Positions 21,715-33,602 of a stretch of DNA of 64,000 nt are shown piece by piece. This stretch comes from Ectobius pallidus. Lineage: Eukaryota > Arthropoda > Insecta > Blattodea > Ectobiidae. The notes under the pieces were generated by a model. It was not told where the DNA came from. It worked only from the letters and a program-made list of their open reading frames with translations, and ran no database searches. A program made the translations under genes and the position numbers. Where the stretch lies: the NCBI GenBank assembly GCA_964059195.1, contig CAXKWD010000002.1, forward strand, positions 163,128,559 to 163,192,558, given 5' to 3'. How positions within the stretch are numbered: the stretch's first letter is position 1; each line of letters starts with the position of its first letter.

Positions 21715-23263
21715 CAGGGTGTTTCAAAAATACTTGTACAAACTTCAGGCATGGGTTCCTTACACCAAAAGAAGGAAAGGAAAAAAGTTCATATGAACAT
21801 ACGTCCCATAATCGTTTTCTCGTTATTCATTTATTATTTATTGCGTTCAACGACCCTCGAGGTCCAACCTCGCAACTTCATTTCTCTATGCACTCACTCA
21901 TAGAAGGCTTTGACTCATTGTATCTTATGTACTGTACAGTAGATGGCGAAGTGTAGCCATGGAGACTTCTTTACATTTGTCATTAGTCCGTCTTCAGCGC
22001 TTTAATTGTGTACATGTAGTGAGTTAACTGCACGTGTTTCGTTCAACCATGGTAGGATGTTCATTTCATGAGTAGGCAGACATGATTTTTATTTATGGTT
22101 GCACAAATGGTAATGGACGCAAGGCTTCACGGTTATATCAGATGGTGTTTCCAGACCGAAGACAACCGAGTCATCAAACCTTTGTTGCTGTTTACGTTGC
22201 GTTTCTGAGACAGGAACTGTTGCACCACAGACTATCGATCGAGGAAAACAAGAGTTGTTCATATGCCAGACCAGGAAGAACAAATTTTACAGCGTGTCGA
22301 AGTTGATCCAAGTATCAGTACAAGACAATTGGCTGTGACATTTAGTACATCTCACATTACAGCATGAAGGGTACTTCACGAGCAGCTCCTGTATCCCTAT
22401 CATATTCAACATGTGCAGGGACTTTCGCCTGCCGATTATCCACCACGGGAGAATTTTTGCCGATGGTTTCTAGCACAAACAGCCAATCCATTGTTTGTCT
22501 CGTCTGTTTTTGTTTACAGACGAAGCAACGTTTGGGAGAGATGGAATTAAAAATTTCCACAATGAACACATATGGGCAGATCATAATCCTCGTGCTGTAG
22601 TTCAGGCTAGACATCAGCAACAGTTTAGGATTAATGTGTGGGTTGGAATTGTAGGTGACTGTCTGTTAGGTTCATATGTTCTACCAGTATGTCTTACAGA
22701 TGCTGTCTACAGGGACTTTATCCAGAACACTCTTCCAGAATTACTTCACGAAGATGTGCCCCTGCAAATAAGACAAAACATGTGCTTTATGCATGATGGG
22801 GCTCTAGCACATTTTAGTCTCATTGTTTGAGATGCACTGACTGGTATCTACCATGACAGATGGATAGGCAGAGAAGGACCAGTTCCATGGCCTGCACGTT
22901 CTCCCAACCTCAATCCTTTGGATTTTTATCTCTGGGGACACCTTAAACTATTGGTTTATGGAGCAGACATCATCGACGTGTCATGGAAGCCTGCGAAACC
23001 ATTCAACACCATCCCGGAGTATTTGAAAGGGTGCGACAGTCCATGATTCGACAAGTGCATGCATGTCTAGAAGCAAGAGGAGGACATTTCGAGCATTTGT
23101 TATGAGTTTTGTGTGTTGACATGTGTTGAGTGTACCATTGTGTTCAACAGTTCCTAAGGAGAAAACAAGTATTATGGGACATATGTTCATATGAACTTTT
23201 TTCCTTCTTTAGGTGTAAGGAACCCATGCCCGAAGTTTATAAAAGTATTTTTGAAACACCCTG
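21715..23263 (+). mobile_element. Tc1/mariner-superfamily element of the DD41D type, ~100-bp TIRs
   Basis: The flanks are TA. The ends start CAGGGTGTTTCAAAAATACT and finish with its inverted form. The similarity extends about 100 bp inwards, through AAGTTCATATGAACATACGT at the left and its inverse at 23180-23210. Length 1.55 kb is close to complete. The transposase is on the + strand. Confidence 0.85.
22082..23105 (+). pseudogene. DD41D transposase, several disabling changes
   Basis: The N-terminus is MIFIYGCTNGNGRKASRLYQ, then VFPDRRQPSHQTF. Frame changes follow. From 22495 it reads LFLFTDEATFGRDGIKNFHN (first Asp), NVWVGIVGDCLLGSYVLP, then MCFMHDGALAHFSLIV (second Asp), an in-frame stop, RWIGREGPVPWPARSPNLNP and LDFYLWGHLK (third Asp). 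Counting through the stop, 41 residues separate the second and third Asp, which places it in the DD41D group. The C-terminal part continues degraded to about 23105 (EARGGHFEHLL-like). It cannot be functional. Confidence 0.8.
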
Positions 23264-23410
23264 TATATAGCTGTCAAGCCATAACTTGCACGTCAGATTT
23301 TATCTAACTTAAGTTTTTTCTCTATTATACAGTAGTTACTAAATGCAACTCAAACATATTCACTAAACTTACAATAAGGTTCTATGCAAGGGCGCCCATA
23401 CCCGGGGGCA

Positions 23411-23432
23411 GGGGGGGGCCGCGGCCCCCCCC
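23411..23432. repeat. Perfect 22-bp G8-CCGCGG-C8 palindrome
   Basis: Eight G, CCGCGG, eight C. It lies just inside the left end of the element at 23387. Confidence 0.85.
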
Positions 23433-23879
23433 TAGCTCTCAGGGAAAGGAAAAAATTCTATATTAATAATTATAGTCTGTTTTTTTTTCTTTTAAGACAA
23501 TTATTTGAAAGTCAGTAGAGACATAAGTTTGCAGAAGTTTTACCATATCGACACCATGGAAGCAGAATCCAAACTGGATTAGAAAAGGGGATCCTGGGGG
23601 TTTGGACCCCCAAAAATCAAAACCTAAAATTCTATTTTTGTATTTAAAAAACATTGATAAATTAAACAATTTTTGGGGGTGTGTCAAATATGATATAGCA
23701 GTTATTTTGTTTCCATAATATAATGAGTAGGCCTGTTATTTCCATTGTTCTTTGTGTTATTTAACTTTTCTTATAAATAGTAATGAGTATTATAACTTAG
23801 GTTTGTTTAAGTTCGCATGTCTTAGAGTATGGTAAACAAATTTCCTAACTAGTTTTTCAGAGCTAAAATAGCGTAAAAT

Positions 23880-24800
23880 GTTATTTTAATTAGTTCAATA
23901 TTTAAAATTTTTCCGGGGGTGGACCCCCGACTTAGGTAATGATTTCTTGTTTACGTTGGTATGTCTTAGAGTATGGTAAATAAATTTCCTAACTAGCTTT
24001 TAGGGCTAAAATAGCATAAAATGTGATTTTCATTAGTTCAGTATTTAAAAATCTTCCGAGGTGAACCCCCGACTTAGGTAACAATTTCTCGTTTAAATTG
24101 GCATAAATTTCCTATGGCAAATAAATGGCAAATTTAAGTATGGCAAATAAATTTCCTAACTAGCTTTCAGGGCTAAAATAGCATAAAATGTGATTTTCAT
24201 TAGTTCAGTATTTAAAAATCTTCCGGGGTGAACCCCCGACTTAGGTATCAATTTCTCGTTTAAGTTGACATATCTTAGAGTATGGTAAACAAATTTCCTA
24301 CCTAGTTTTTCAGAGCTAAAATAGAGTGAAATGTGATTTTCATTAGTTCAGTATTTAAAAATTTTCCGGGGGCAACTCCCGACTTAGGTAACAATTTCTT
24401 GTTTAAGTTGGCATATCTAAGGTAAACAAATTTCCTACCTAGTTTTTCAGAGCTAAAATAGAGTGAAATGTGATTTTCATTAGTTCAGTATTTAAAAATT
24501 TTCCAGGGGTAACCCCCGACTTAGGTAACAATTTCTTGTTTAAGTTGGCATATCTTAAAGTATGGTAAACAAATTTAATAACTTGTTTTTCAGAGCTAAA
24601 ATAGCGTAAAATGCGATTTCAACTAGTTCATTATTTAAACATTTTCCAGGGGTGGACCCCCGACTTAGGTAACGATTTCTTGTTTAAATTGGCACGTAAA
24701 CAAATTTCCTAACTAGTTTTTCAGTGCTAAAATAGCGTAAAAAGTGATTTTAATTGGTTGAATATTTTAAATTTTTCTGGGGATGGACCCATTGGGGGGT
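23880..24800. repeat. Tandem array, ~140-bp unit, about 6-7 copies
   Basis: CCCCCGACTTAGGTA or a one-base variant occurs near 23924, 24065, 24233, 24368, 24512 and 24656, each followed by TTTCTTGTTTAAGTTGGCAT-like sequence and GAGCTAAAATAG. Spacing is 135-144 bp except one 168-bp unit that carries a short internal duplication (AAATTTAAGTATGGCAAATA). Confidence 0.9.
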
Positions 24801-25204
24801 ATTCCAAATCCCCTGCCACTTCCAATCCTCCCCGAAATTATTTTCTGGCTACTTCATTGTTGCACTTACATTATTATATTATTAATGTAATGTTACAAAC
24901 TAACCCAAGAAGTTAAAGGGACAATAAATAAATTAACTAAAAATTTGGCCCCCCCCCTAGAAAATATCATATGGGCGCCCTTGGTTCTATGTAATAATAT
25001 ATATATTCTTTAAAGCAAAATATTATCATATTATTTACTATTATTATTGTTCTTTTTCATCACTTGTTTGTGAGTTCTACTGTTGCATCGGCGTTTTTTG
25101 CAAGATGCAGCATTATATTGGTACATTGAGAAATGCTCTGACTATGGATGTTGTGCCTAGAATTACTGATTTTTGCATTAATTTAAGCTCTTTTGTCCCC
25201 ATTC

Positions 25205-26395
25205 CTATTTTTTTAGTCCTGTCTTTGTCCATTTAGGTACAATTCCATTTGTAGACATTATTAACGGAATTGTTATTACCTCATCTTCTCGCCACAATTC
25301 CTTAACTTCTACACACAGTGACATATATTTATCTATTTTCTCATTGAAATATCTTTCCAAGTTATGACTATTAGGTATACCAATCTCCACCAAATATGAA
25401 TAAACTATTAAAATAATGTCTGCCTGTTGTGTGACACTGGCCTGTCAGTTATCACTGATCTGTCCCAATACAACTTGTAGGCTCTGTTCTCCACAACTGG
25501 ATCTGGTTTATACTCATAGTATGGTTTTATCTCTTGAGTAAGCCCACATTTAAGAGCTAACGCTTGATGCACTATACCAGCCACCTGATTGTGGCGCTTA
25601 AGATATTCAATCGAAGCAAGCGCCTGGCAGGCTCCCGTGATATGTTGGATTGTTTCAGAGGCATTCCGACATCTTCTGCAGATATCATCTTGGATGTCTG
25701 CCTTGATTATATATTTTAAGTAATTTTTGGTTGCTACAACCTGGTCCTGTATCGCTACCATGAAGCCCTCCGTCTCTGCAAATATATCTCCATCTTGAAG
25801 CCAGGGGTTTGATGCTTCCGGATCAACGTGTGTTCTGTGAAGGTCATATGCATGTCTTCCATGCAGCTCTTTCTGAGCCCATGTACTATATATAATATTT
25901 GAGATTCTAACATCTTCTGTTTCAATGTCCTCCATTCCCGCATGCTGTAGGTTAAGAGGCGTGTAGTATTTATCAGCCTGCACTATAATCTGGTGAAGCT
26001 GTGTACTTTGTTGTACAAAATTTCGTTGAAAGATTTATAATTTGCCGCTTACAGCAATATTTGACATCAACTAGACCCCGCCCCCCCTTTATTCCGTGGC
26101 AATATTAGCCTCCCTATTGCTGACTTAGGGTGGAGGACTCAGTGCTTGGTCATCAACACTCTAGTTGCTCTTAATACTTTTTCCAATTCAGTGTCCGGCC
26201 ATTTAATTATTCCAAATGTATATGTCAAAACCGGGATAGCAAATGTGTTAATTGCCTTCTATGTGTTTTTACCATTCAACAGGGCCTTAAGGATCATAGT
26301 TACCCTTTTCAGGTATATTTCTCTTGTCTTTTTCCGGATTTCGCTATGGTCAATTCTCTTAGATTGCATCACTCCAAGATATTTATATTATTGTT
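25205..26395 (-). pseudogene. LINE with C-terminal endonuclease-like region (R2-type order)
   Basis: The minus strand from 26390 gives KYLGVMQSKRIDHSEIRKKT, then VLTYTFGIIKWPDTELEKV and a broken LPRNKGGRGLVDV-like motif. 25983-25408 is open for 191 codons with DDICRRCRNASETIQHITGA (zinc knuckle C-x2-C-x7-H-x4-C) and ENRAYKLYWDRSVITDRPVS. 25393-25205 adds IPNSHNLERYFNEKIDKYMS and IVPKWTKTGLKK. That order (thumb, knuckle, PD-(D/E)xK-like tail) is typical of R2-type elements. A piece between 25408 and 25393 holding catalytic residues is deleted. Confidence 0.75.
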
Positions 26396-26402
26396 GTTGT
26401 TG

Positions 26403-26448
<46 letters not shown>

Positions 26449-26476
26449 TATTATTATTATTATTAATATTAATATT
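26389..26476. repeat. (TTG)n(TTA)n compound microsatellite
   Basis: TTG repeats pass into about 20 TTA/TTAATA units, adjoining the 5' edge of the LINE fragment. Confidence 0.9.
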
Positions 26477-26961
26477 ATTTTACAAATTACACAATTCAAA
26501 TAATATTTATAAAATTAACAAAACAACAAACACAATAATATGAACATTATAATGAGGTAACACATTTCAAATAAGCTTGTAACATCAATTTAGACAGAAT
26601 CACACAATAATGAAAAAATTATATTTTATTAGTGCAGAAAAATGTGCAGAACTAAAAGATGTAGAATGCATTAGTGGCAAAACAGCCTTTTCATGCAAGA
26701 CATAAGCAAGTTATTAAAAGATATCCACAATTGTTAGATTTTTTGTAACAGTGCGAGCAATTGTGGGTTAAGTTATAAGAAAGTGAAATACTTGAAATTT
26801 TATATTTATGTATATATATATCTGATGATAGTGCTCTTGATAGTAATTTAGTTCTAGTGCTAGTGAAAATGAATGTGGTAAAAGCAAATTTTATTACAAA
26901 TTACAGTAGTTGTACCACACCAGGCTTAGTATGAGTGTAATAAATTTTCTTGGTTCTACAG
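26477..26961. other. Intron, unassigned
   Basis: AT-rich. Ends in the exon B acceptor (TCTACAG). Confidence 0.4.
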
Positions 26962-27188
26962 CTGAGACACATCTAACTGCAGATTCTTGTCTTTGTGATG
27001 CTTGTTACCGACATGTGGATCGAAAAGCAAATTGTCCATCATATAAACCAAAACAGAAACGACAACATCCGCGCAGTGGCTCTACACAGATGAAGACTCC
27101 ATGCTGTGTTCAGGGTTGCACACAAACAGCACATCATCATGTTAGAAGGAAATGGTTGATCAAACTGAAGAGAAGTATTGCAAAGAAG
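26962..27188 (+). CDS. Host gene exon B: CxxC/His-rich segment
   Basis: The acceptor is TTGGTTCTACAG and the donor AAG|GTATGC. It enters in phase 1 and leaves in phase 0. It encodes about 76 residues: ETHLTADSCLCDACYRHVDR, a Lys/Gln/Arg-rich linker with a CPSYK motif, then PCCVQGCTQTAHHHVRRKW and a basic helix (LIKLKRSIAKK). Together with exon A the order is CxxC, CxC-x2-C, CC-x3-C then HHH, which looks like zinc ligands rather than a disulfide pattern, since no signal peptide is seen. The Ala codon at the 5' edge is built from exon A's G and CT here. Confidence 0.8.
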
Positions 27189-27441
27189 GTATGCATAATG
27201 TTATGTTGCAGTTCATCTAAGTTCTTTTTAGTGTGTTAACAGAAGAGGGACCCGATGGCGTGCTTCATCCTACTGCATTAACATGTTAATATAAGTTTGT
27301 GAAATTCAATCTACACAATAACACGAACTATTCTGATTTTAACAAATATTTACTGAATTTCTTTTTACTGTCTCCAAAACCCCAAAAAATACACTTTTGA
27401 ATCGTGAATTCATATAATATGATAAAAAAATCAGCTATTTG
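27189..27441. other. Intron between exons B and C, left part
   Basis: AT-rich, no motif recognised. Confidence 0.4.
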
Positions 27442-27753
27442 TGTAGCGTACCAGCAGTACAATGTGTGAGTAAAGCCAAAGACATGGTTTCAAGTAGCAC
27501 GGACTGGTTTATTGACAAGCTGAGATAGACGGTTAATGCGTGACAATCGGGCTTTATATAGTCTGGGGTAGCATTCCATCACAGTGTTTACAACACCTGG
27601 CCTTTTCCAGGGATTAAGGAAGCTTCTAGAAGCAATTGGTGTAACATTGCACCATCAATACATGACAAAAGTCACATAAACCTGTACCTCACTTGATGGA
27701 ATGTTACTACCTTGCACAATATTACACTCCATGGTGTAAGGGTACTTCTTACA
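27442..27753 (-). mobile_element. Possible solo LTR
   Basis: On the minus strand it begins TGTAAGAAGTACCC and ends GGTACGCTACA, giving TG..CA ends with short inverted GTACC. A TATA box (GACTATATAAAGCCCG, about 27551-27566) is followed about 45 nt later by AATAAA (27508-27513). No 5-bp target duplication matches at these ends, so limits are tentative. No internal retrotransposon sequence adjoins it. Confidence 0.4.
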
Positions 27754-29963
27754 AATGTTTTTTGTTTATGCTACCAAATTCTACTATATAATTCTCCATT
27801 TCTGTAAAACAGCCGATATCTCCCTTATCAAATTCGCATGAACCACACATACACAAACACAACCCACACACCGGTGCCTCTACGGTACGATCCTGTACAT
27901 TTGTTTTATTTGCACAAAATCATAACATTAATTGGATTTTCACTATCTTTACCAGTAACGTAAGTGATTTCATAGTTAATTCTATAGTGTGAAAACACGA
28001 GTTTAAACTAGTATGAGTTTTAGTTAATTTAAGAGAGATAAGGTTAAAAAGGTTATAAAACGATCAAAATCAAACTATAGGCCTAATATAATTTGCTGAT
28101 AACATAATCAGTGCAAATCTGAGAAACTTATAGTAGGTCGTAAAAGCACTTATGGTTCCATTAAATTGAGGCTCCCAAATTTTTAGACATATAGAAATGA
28201 AGTGATAAGGGCATCAGCATTATGCACTGACTACCTTTAACCACAGGATTGTTTGTGGTACTCATTTCTAGAGGTGTTTGTTTTTGTTAATAAGCTATAA
28301 AACAAAATTTTGTATTTCAGGGTTACGATAATTTTTCGTAACATATTAGGATGTCAGGAATTATTTGGGGATAAAATTAAATCACGAAATAACACTTATT
28401 TCATCAATAAAACCACAAAAGCCATAATCAGCTAAATAAAATCTATTTTTGATCATTCATTATACCTTTCAGCCATTTTTTTTTTCATTCCTCAGCTTTA
28501 ATATATCATATGATCTTTTAGGAAAAGTGGATTACCGTTTGATGTAGCATATTTAAAGGTTTAAAAAATGAAAGTAGGTCATTTCCCAAGGTTATATTGC
28601 AATATTAGTAGGCATATTCAAAATTTGTTAATTGTTTAAAATCACACAGATATTTAAACTTTTGATATGCTTTCTTCATGTTACTATCAAATATTTCGGT
28701 GCCAAGTTGGCGACATATTTTCTGCTCTCCTGAATGACAAAAAGATAAGCTCTTGAAATTTTGCTTTGTTTTTATAACTGGTTTCAAAGGAGTAGGAAAC
28801 TTCTTTTGTGCATGTTTTCAGCTACATACAGCAATCTGAAAGATACTTTTTTGGAGGGGGCAGTCTTACAATTAGTGATTTCTCCAAAGTGAGAAACAGA
28901 ATACTGATATGTAAATAAATGTCATTAAAATAACCATTATGTTACTTTTTACATGCATAATTTTTTATGTTTTTGGTACCTCTGACAAATAAAAACATAA
29001 AACACCACCTTTTGAATTTTAAAACAACAAATCTTGTGAAAAATAAAAACATTTTCAAACACCTTTACTTATTTCTGTTAGTGGCTTAGTTCACCCCATG
29101 GTTTTAGTACCACCAGAAAGATTGTGCCAATTGAAAAAATCGCAACAACCTCATCGAGGATCGAACTCACAATACAGCAAACTCTCGATTATCTAGGATT
29201 ATCAGCATGGATAGTAAAAGACGCTTGTAAGATAGTTGACGATAGTTGAAATAGTTGACGGTAAGATAGTAGAAAGACGCAGATAGTTTTTAGAACTATT
29301 ACTATTCTAACTTCAGGCAGTGTTAACATGGGTTACAATATAATCTAATGTGATTTTATTAGACTGTAAGTGCTACTAAATTTGTTGTAATGCTCATTAT
29401 ACTCGGAGTTTATATTAACAATAATATAATTTTTTTTTACGAAAGAAGTCTGGAGGATGCTTCTGTACTGATTTATGCAGAAGCCTACTTTGTCGAACAT
29501 GTCTTTCTAGTCATGGTGGTTACCGTCTTGCCGAGTGGCTGTGGTGACCTCAGACACAGCCGCTAGACACTCTTCCCTTGGCTGGCAAGGTGAGCCAGCT
29601 TGTGTCACTGAACAATAAATCATTTTAAAGAGAGGAAGAACCTTGCACAGATAATCAAGAGTTTGTTGTATTGTGATTTTAATACAGAGCTAAGTTGAAC
29701 AAATAAAATTATAAAAAATATTACTATTCTCTGCCATGTAGCAATCTTGTGGTTAAGATTTAGAGGTAGTAGAAGAGAAAAATTTTCCTTCCATATCGGT
29801 GAATTGCAAGATACATATCTGGATGTTTATCTAACAGTCATACCATAGGCCCTTAATTTCATCTATCATTGTGATTTTTGTAGTCTGGAAACATTTATTG
29901 TTACTCGTAGGATCTTTCTTGGGATCATGGGAAATGGTTACATGTCTAATTTATTTTTCACAG
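27754..29963. other. Intron between exons B and C, right part
   Basis: AT-rich non-coding sequence. A GC-richer patch at 29500-29620 (with AATAAATC at its end) looks repeat-like but has no clear partner. A CAGCAAACTCTCGATTATCTAGG motif at 29173 matches the end of the MITE at 56518. The last bases are the exon C acceptor (TTATTTTTCACAG). Confidence 0.4.
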
Positions 29964-30277
29964 GTGCCAATAGATATAGATAAGATGCCTCAACATCTGC
30001 CTTTCCCTTTATGCCCAAAACACTATTCTTGGGTGGATTACTTCATGGTGTGTGGAATCTGCAAGCGCCGGCTCACTCGAAATCACATGTACCCTGTTGG
30101 GCCTGAAGTGACTGAATTAAATGCTGCTCTCTCAGCTGATGGTATCCCTGTAAGGCTCAATGACAAACTGTTTTTATGCAAATTGTGCCGTTATTTTGCA
30201 TCGGTGCGATTGAAGTACAAAGATCCTTCACAGCTGGCAGGAAATCACAAAATGTTCTTCCAGGGTTATAGAAAAAG
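29964..30277 (+). CDS. Host gene exon C: Cys-pair domain
   Basis: The acceptor is TTTTTCACAG and the donor AAAAG|GTAATA. It enters in phase 0 and leaves in phase 2. It encodes about 105 residues, starting VPIDIDKMPQHLPFPLCPKH, then WVDYFMVCGICKRRLTRNHM, a conserved-looking stretch (YPVGPEVTELNAALSADGIP) and LNDKLFLCKLCRYFASVRLK, ending in a basic FFQGYRKR. Two CxxC pairs (CGIC, CKLC) and CPKH suggest one or two zinc sites. The high density of aromatic and charged residues without low-complexity runs says this is a folded domain. The AG at the 3' edge plus G from exon D makes an Arg codon. Confidence 0.85.
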
Positions 30278-30648
30278 GTAATATCTTTATTGTAATTTTC
30301 TCATTTGTGTGCCTGTCAAATTTATTGTTCTTTGTTATATGTCTTTGAACTTCTGCTAATTCATTCTATATACCGGTAAAATTTTAAAAATCCCATCTAA
30401 AATTATATTTTTAGTACACACTCTCTAAAACAGCTCTTTGTCAGACTGGTAACATGCCAAAACATTGCATTTTAGACCTAGGCTGCTAAAATTGCATAAA
30501 ACTGCATTTAAAATACAATTTTATCAGCCTAAGATGCCCAAGTCATCATGGCAATCTATAAACAAAATCCAGATGGCATTAACCAGTCACACTAACTTTA
30601 ATATGGATTTAAGAACATATTTGATCATAAAACAACATGTTTCTGTAT
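30278..30648. other. Intron, unassigned
   Basis: AT-rich, no motif recognised. Confidence 0.4.
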
Positions 30649-31395
30649 AGCTGCGTCTCCATTGATATACATTTAACACCAACATGTTGCAGTTAACATA
30701 TGTTAAATGTTTTTCATCAACTTGTTGATGTATACAAGTCAAGTGATTTGCCATTTAACAACTGTCTCCACTACAATATTATAGGTTAACATGTGTTGGC
30801 GAGGTTACGAACAGAAATGAATAACATTAAAAAAAAGAAAAGCCTCTGAAGAGGGCAGCCAACATTGCAAAATGAGAGTAGTTTTATATACTCGTTATTA
30901 TCTTCTTGTTAACTGTCTATGACTTTCTTAAATACTAATTATGTACAGATATCTTGATCTTTTCAAAATAACTATCACATTTTTCAACAATGGAGTATGC
31001 CATAAAAAAAAAATTTTAGAATTAGATGCAATACTATTGAGAACACTGATATACCAAATACTCACATAATACAAAATGGATGCCGGGAATATTGAGGATG
31101 CTGTCGACTGCTTGTTGTTTACCCGGAAATTCCCGAACCAAATCCGATTCAGCTGGCGATCGCTTTTTGTTTCCCGGAAATTCCCGAAACAAAGCCGATA
31201 TCGACCGACTAGTCAATTGACTTGACATGCTGTCCATTTTCTCCGGAAAACAAATTAACACCTGAAAATGTTAAGTGCAACACGCTGGGTTTGCATGTCA
31301 AGTCAATTGGAACGCGAAATTGCAATACACATGTCAATATCAACTTGTTAATATTGACATGTTCGTGCTAAATGTATATCAATGGAGACGCAGCT
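30649..31395. mobile_element. DNA element with perfect 27-bp TIRs
   Basis: The left end AGCTGCGTCTCCATTGATAT and its continuation to ACATTTA is the exact reverse complement of the right end (31369-31395). Inside, CCCGGAAATTCCCGAA occurs twice about 55 bp apart (31121, 31176). A minus-strand frame (31261-31034) contains SALFREFPGNKKRSPAESDL and a repeat of REFPGK. It is not a transposase I know. No clear target duplication, so the superfamily is undetermined. Confidence 0.75.
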
Positions 31396-33234
31396 TTAGA
31401 TAATCAGAATCTTTACCAGGGTTTTTTTGCAAAACACAGTACACATCATATAACAACAAATATAAGCCAACAACTTTTCGCATCTTTGTTCACAAGAGAA
31501 ACATTGCTTACCATGGATGCATCAGCATTTAAATGCAATAATATATTCCTTCTCATAGTTTACTGCTGCCGAGATTTTGCTGGCAGCAGCTCCAGCTCAA
31601 TGTTTCTGGCTTGGATTGAAATTTCCTCGGGATTATCACTCATATTTTGACAAGCTTTTCATAAATACTAGTTAGTATGCAATATTCTTTACAAACTAGC
31701 GACTCATATATTATGCATCTATACCGCATTTTGTATTGGTACTATTCATTGTTGTTCTGTGATTCAGGCGACTATGAAAATATGTTGTCAACAAATGACT
31801 GACTATAACTTTTATTAGAATTAATTATACGGCATTTTTATTTCATTCCATATGATTTAGAGAGCTTTTACTAAAAATATTGTATGCACCATGGATGCAA
31901 AACCTTTAGCAGATTCATCCAGTATTTTAGCCATGGCTAACGTCTCTTCTGCAATACTAGATTCGTTCACTAACTCATTATTTCGCATACTTGATACATA
32001 AATAGCTATTTTTCATAACAGGTGTTATGTATTCAAAGCATTCCAGAGAATATGAGAATATAGCATTTTAAAATAAAAATCTTTGTTACCATAAACAGAG
32101 AAAATAATAAAGCAATTGAAAATTCACGGTTTGTATTTTAGTTAAATCTAGCTGGTTTTCTGTTTGTCTTACAGGTGAAAAGGTATTTTGCACGGTTTTT
32201 AGCATTTCCGGAGAAACACTGTTACATGTTACTGGTACATAGTTCAGATCTTGACTGATGGATAGAATTTAGCTTTTTTTTTAAGTAGTCGCATGGCAAT
32301 TGTACCGAATAGTCAACTTGAATGTTGTGAAACATGAGTTACATGTATTTTTGCAAATAAATTCAATTTTATTCACCATAAGATCATATTTCATTGTGAG
32401 AAAAAATAATCTGACCTAAAACTAAAGAATGTAAGGAAAGTAAGGAAATCAAGTATAGTAGAATTTGGTTAATTCTATGTTCGATAATTAAAATATTGTA
32501 TAATTCAAATAAATATGGATTCCCCTTGAAATTCCTTTATATAAGTGCATGTTAAATAATTACAATTCAAATTTTAAGCTTACTTTGGATAAATCGAAAC
32601 CAGAATTTGTCTCGTGTTAATTTTGTAAGGATTCCAAATTAAAGCTTCAGTGAATTCCCCAAGAATTCTCTGTTTTGCCGTAGAACCCTAGTCACTCACA
32701 GATATTAAAGTATTTTTAACCACCGTTCTCTCTCTCATCGCTTTTGTGGAATGGATGTTTACCCTCTCCACCACAGGGACGAATTTAGTGACCATTCCAT
32801 CCTCAAAGTATTAAAGTGATGAAAATGTAAAAGCATGGCAAGTAAACTAATTTAATACTTGCAAAAAAAGTGGAAGTGTTAAGAGATGTGAAAAGAGGGG
32901 TAAGAAAAAATTGTGCCATCGCAGAAGAATATGGCATGTAGCCTATCACTTTATCAACATACATAAAAAATAAAGACAATACCTTGGAGAACTGGAGTGC
33001 ACAAAATGAAGGAAATAGGAAACACATGAGAGGCGGAGAATTTCCTGACGTTGACAAGTGCATTCTGAAGTAGTTTAAACAACCGCATGATTGTAACATC
33101 CCATTAAGTAAGCCATTGATACATGCTAAAGCGGAGGAATTTGCCACAGTGTGGCAGCCATCAAGGCAAAATCCACTATGCAGTAATTATTATTTATTGC
33201 AATGAGTTTATTTTTTACTCATTATTATATGGAT
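31396..33234. other. Intron between exons C and D, unassigned
   Basis: AT-rich. Nothing recognised. The frame at 32803-33147 on the minus strand has no motif. Confidence 0.4.
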
Positions 33235-33602
33235 TAGCAGTTCTAGAAAACATTGCAGAACAAGAAGCTAGGGATGATATGAATATCAATAAAACCTGGG
33301 AAAGCATTCAAGACAATGTCAAAGTATCCGCCGCAAAAGAAAAATTATGTCCGCTTGAACTGAAACCAAATAAACCATGGTTCGATGATGAGTGCATGAA
33401 ATCAGTAAATGCAACAAAGCAGGCAAACCTTCAGTGGTTGCAGAATCTGGATGACACTACTGTCGAAAATCTCAACAATGCTAGAGGAGAAACCTCTAGA
33501 ACCATTAGAACAAAGAAAATAAACTATCTCAAAGACAAAGTGAATGAATTAGAGGATAATAGTAAAGACAAAAATAACAGGGATCTCTACAAGGGAATCA
33601 TC
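33235..33602 (+). pseudogene. LINE fragment D, pre-RT region
   Basis: Encodes INKTWESIQDNVKVSAAKEK, KPNKPWFDDECMKSVNATKQ and TIRTKKINYLKDKVNELEDN followed by SKDKNNRDLYKGI. The WFDDEC...RxKKxxYLKxKxxELExNSKxKNxRDLYKGI pattern is the linker between endonuclease and reverse transcriptase of insect non-LTR elements. It stops abruptly where the opposite-strand LINE E begins. Confidence 0.7.

Larger units (their letters stand above)
23387..24982. mobile_element. Tandem-repeat-filled DNA element with GGGCGCCCAT ends and 9-bp target duplication
   Basis: GGTTCTATG is duplicated at 23378-23386 and 24983-24991. The ends are CAAGGGCGCCCATA and TATGGGCGCCCTT, inverted. The interior is at least six copies of a ~140-bp unit. 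No coding capacity. A 9-bp duplication fits MULE-like (or Merlin-like, 8-9 bp) transposition, but the TIRs are short and I cannot assign it. Confidence 0.7.

Noticed and set aside
23880..24800. CRISPR-like array of regularly spaced repeats
   Set aside because: The repeated unit is the whole ~140 bp with no unique spacers. It is a satellite-like tandem array in a eukaryotic element.
26146..26543. Plus-strand ORFs with poly-Tyr or poly-Leu runs
   Set aside because: They are translations of the TTG/TTA microsatellite.
31372..31650. 92-codon ORF at 31372
   Set aside because: It starts inside the right TIR of the element at 30649 and has no recognisable domain.
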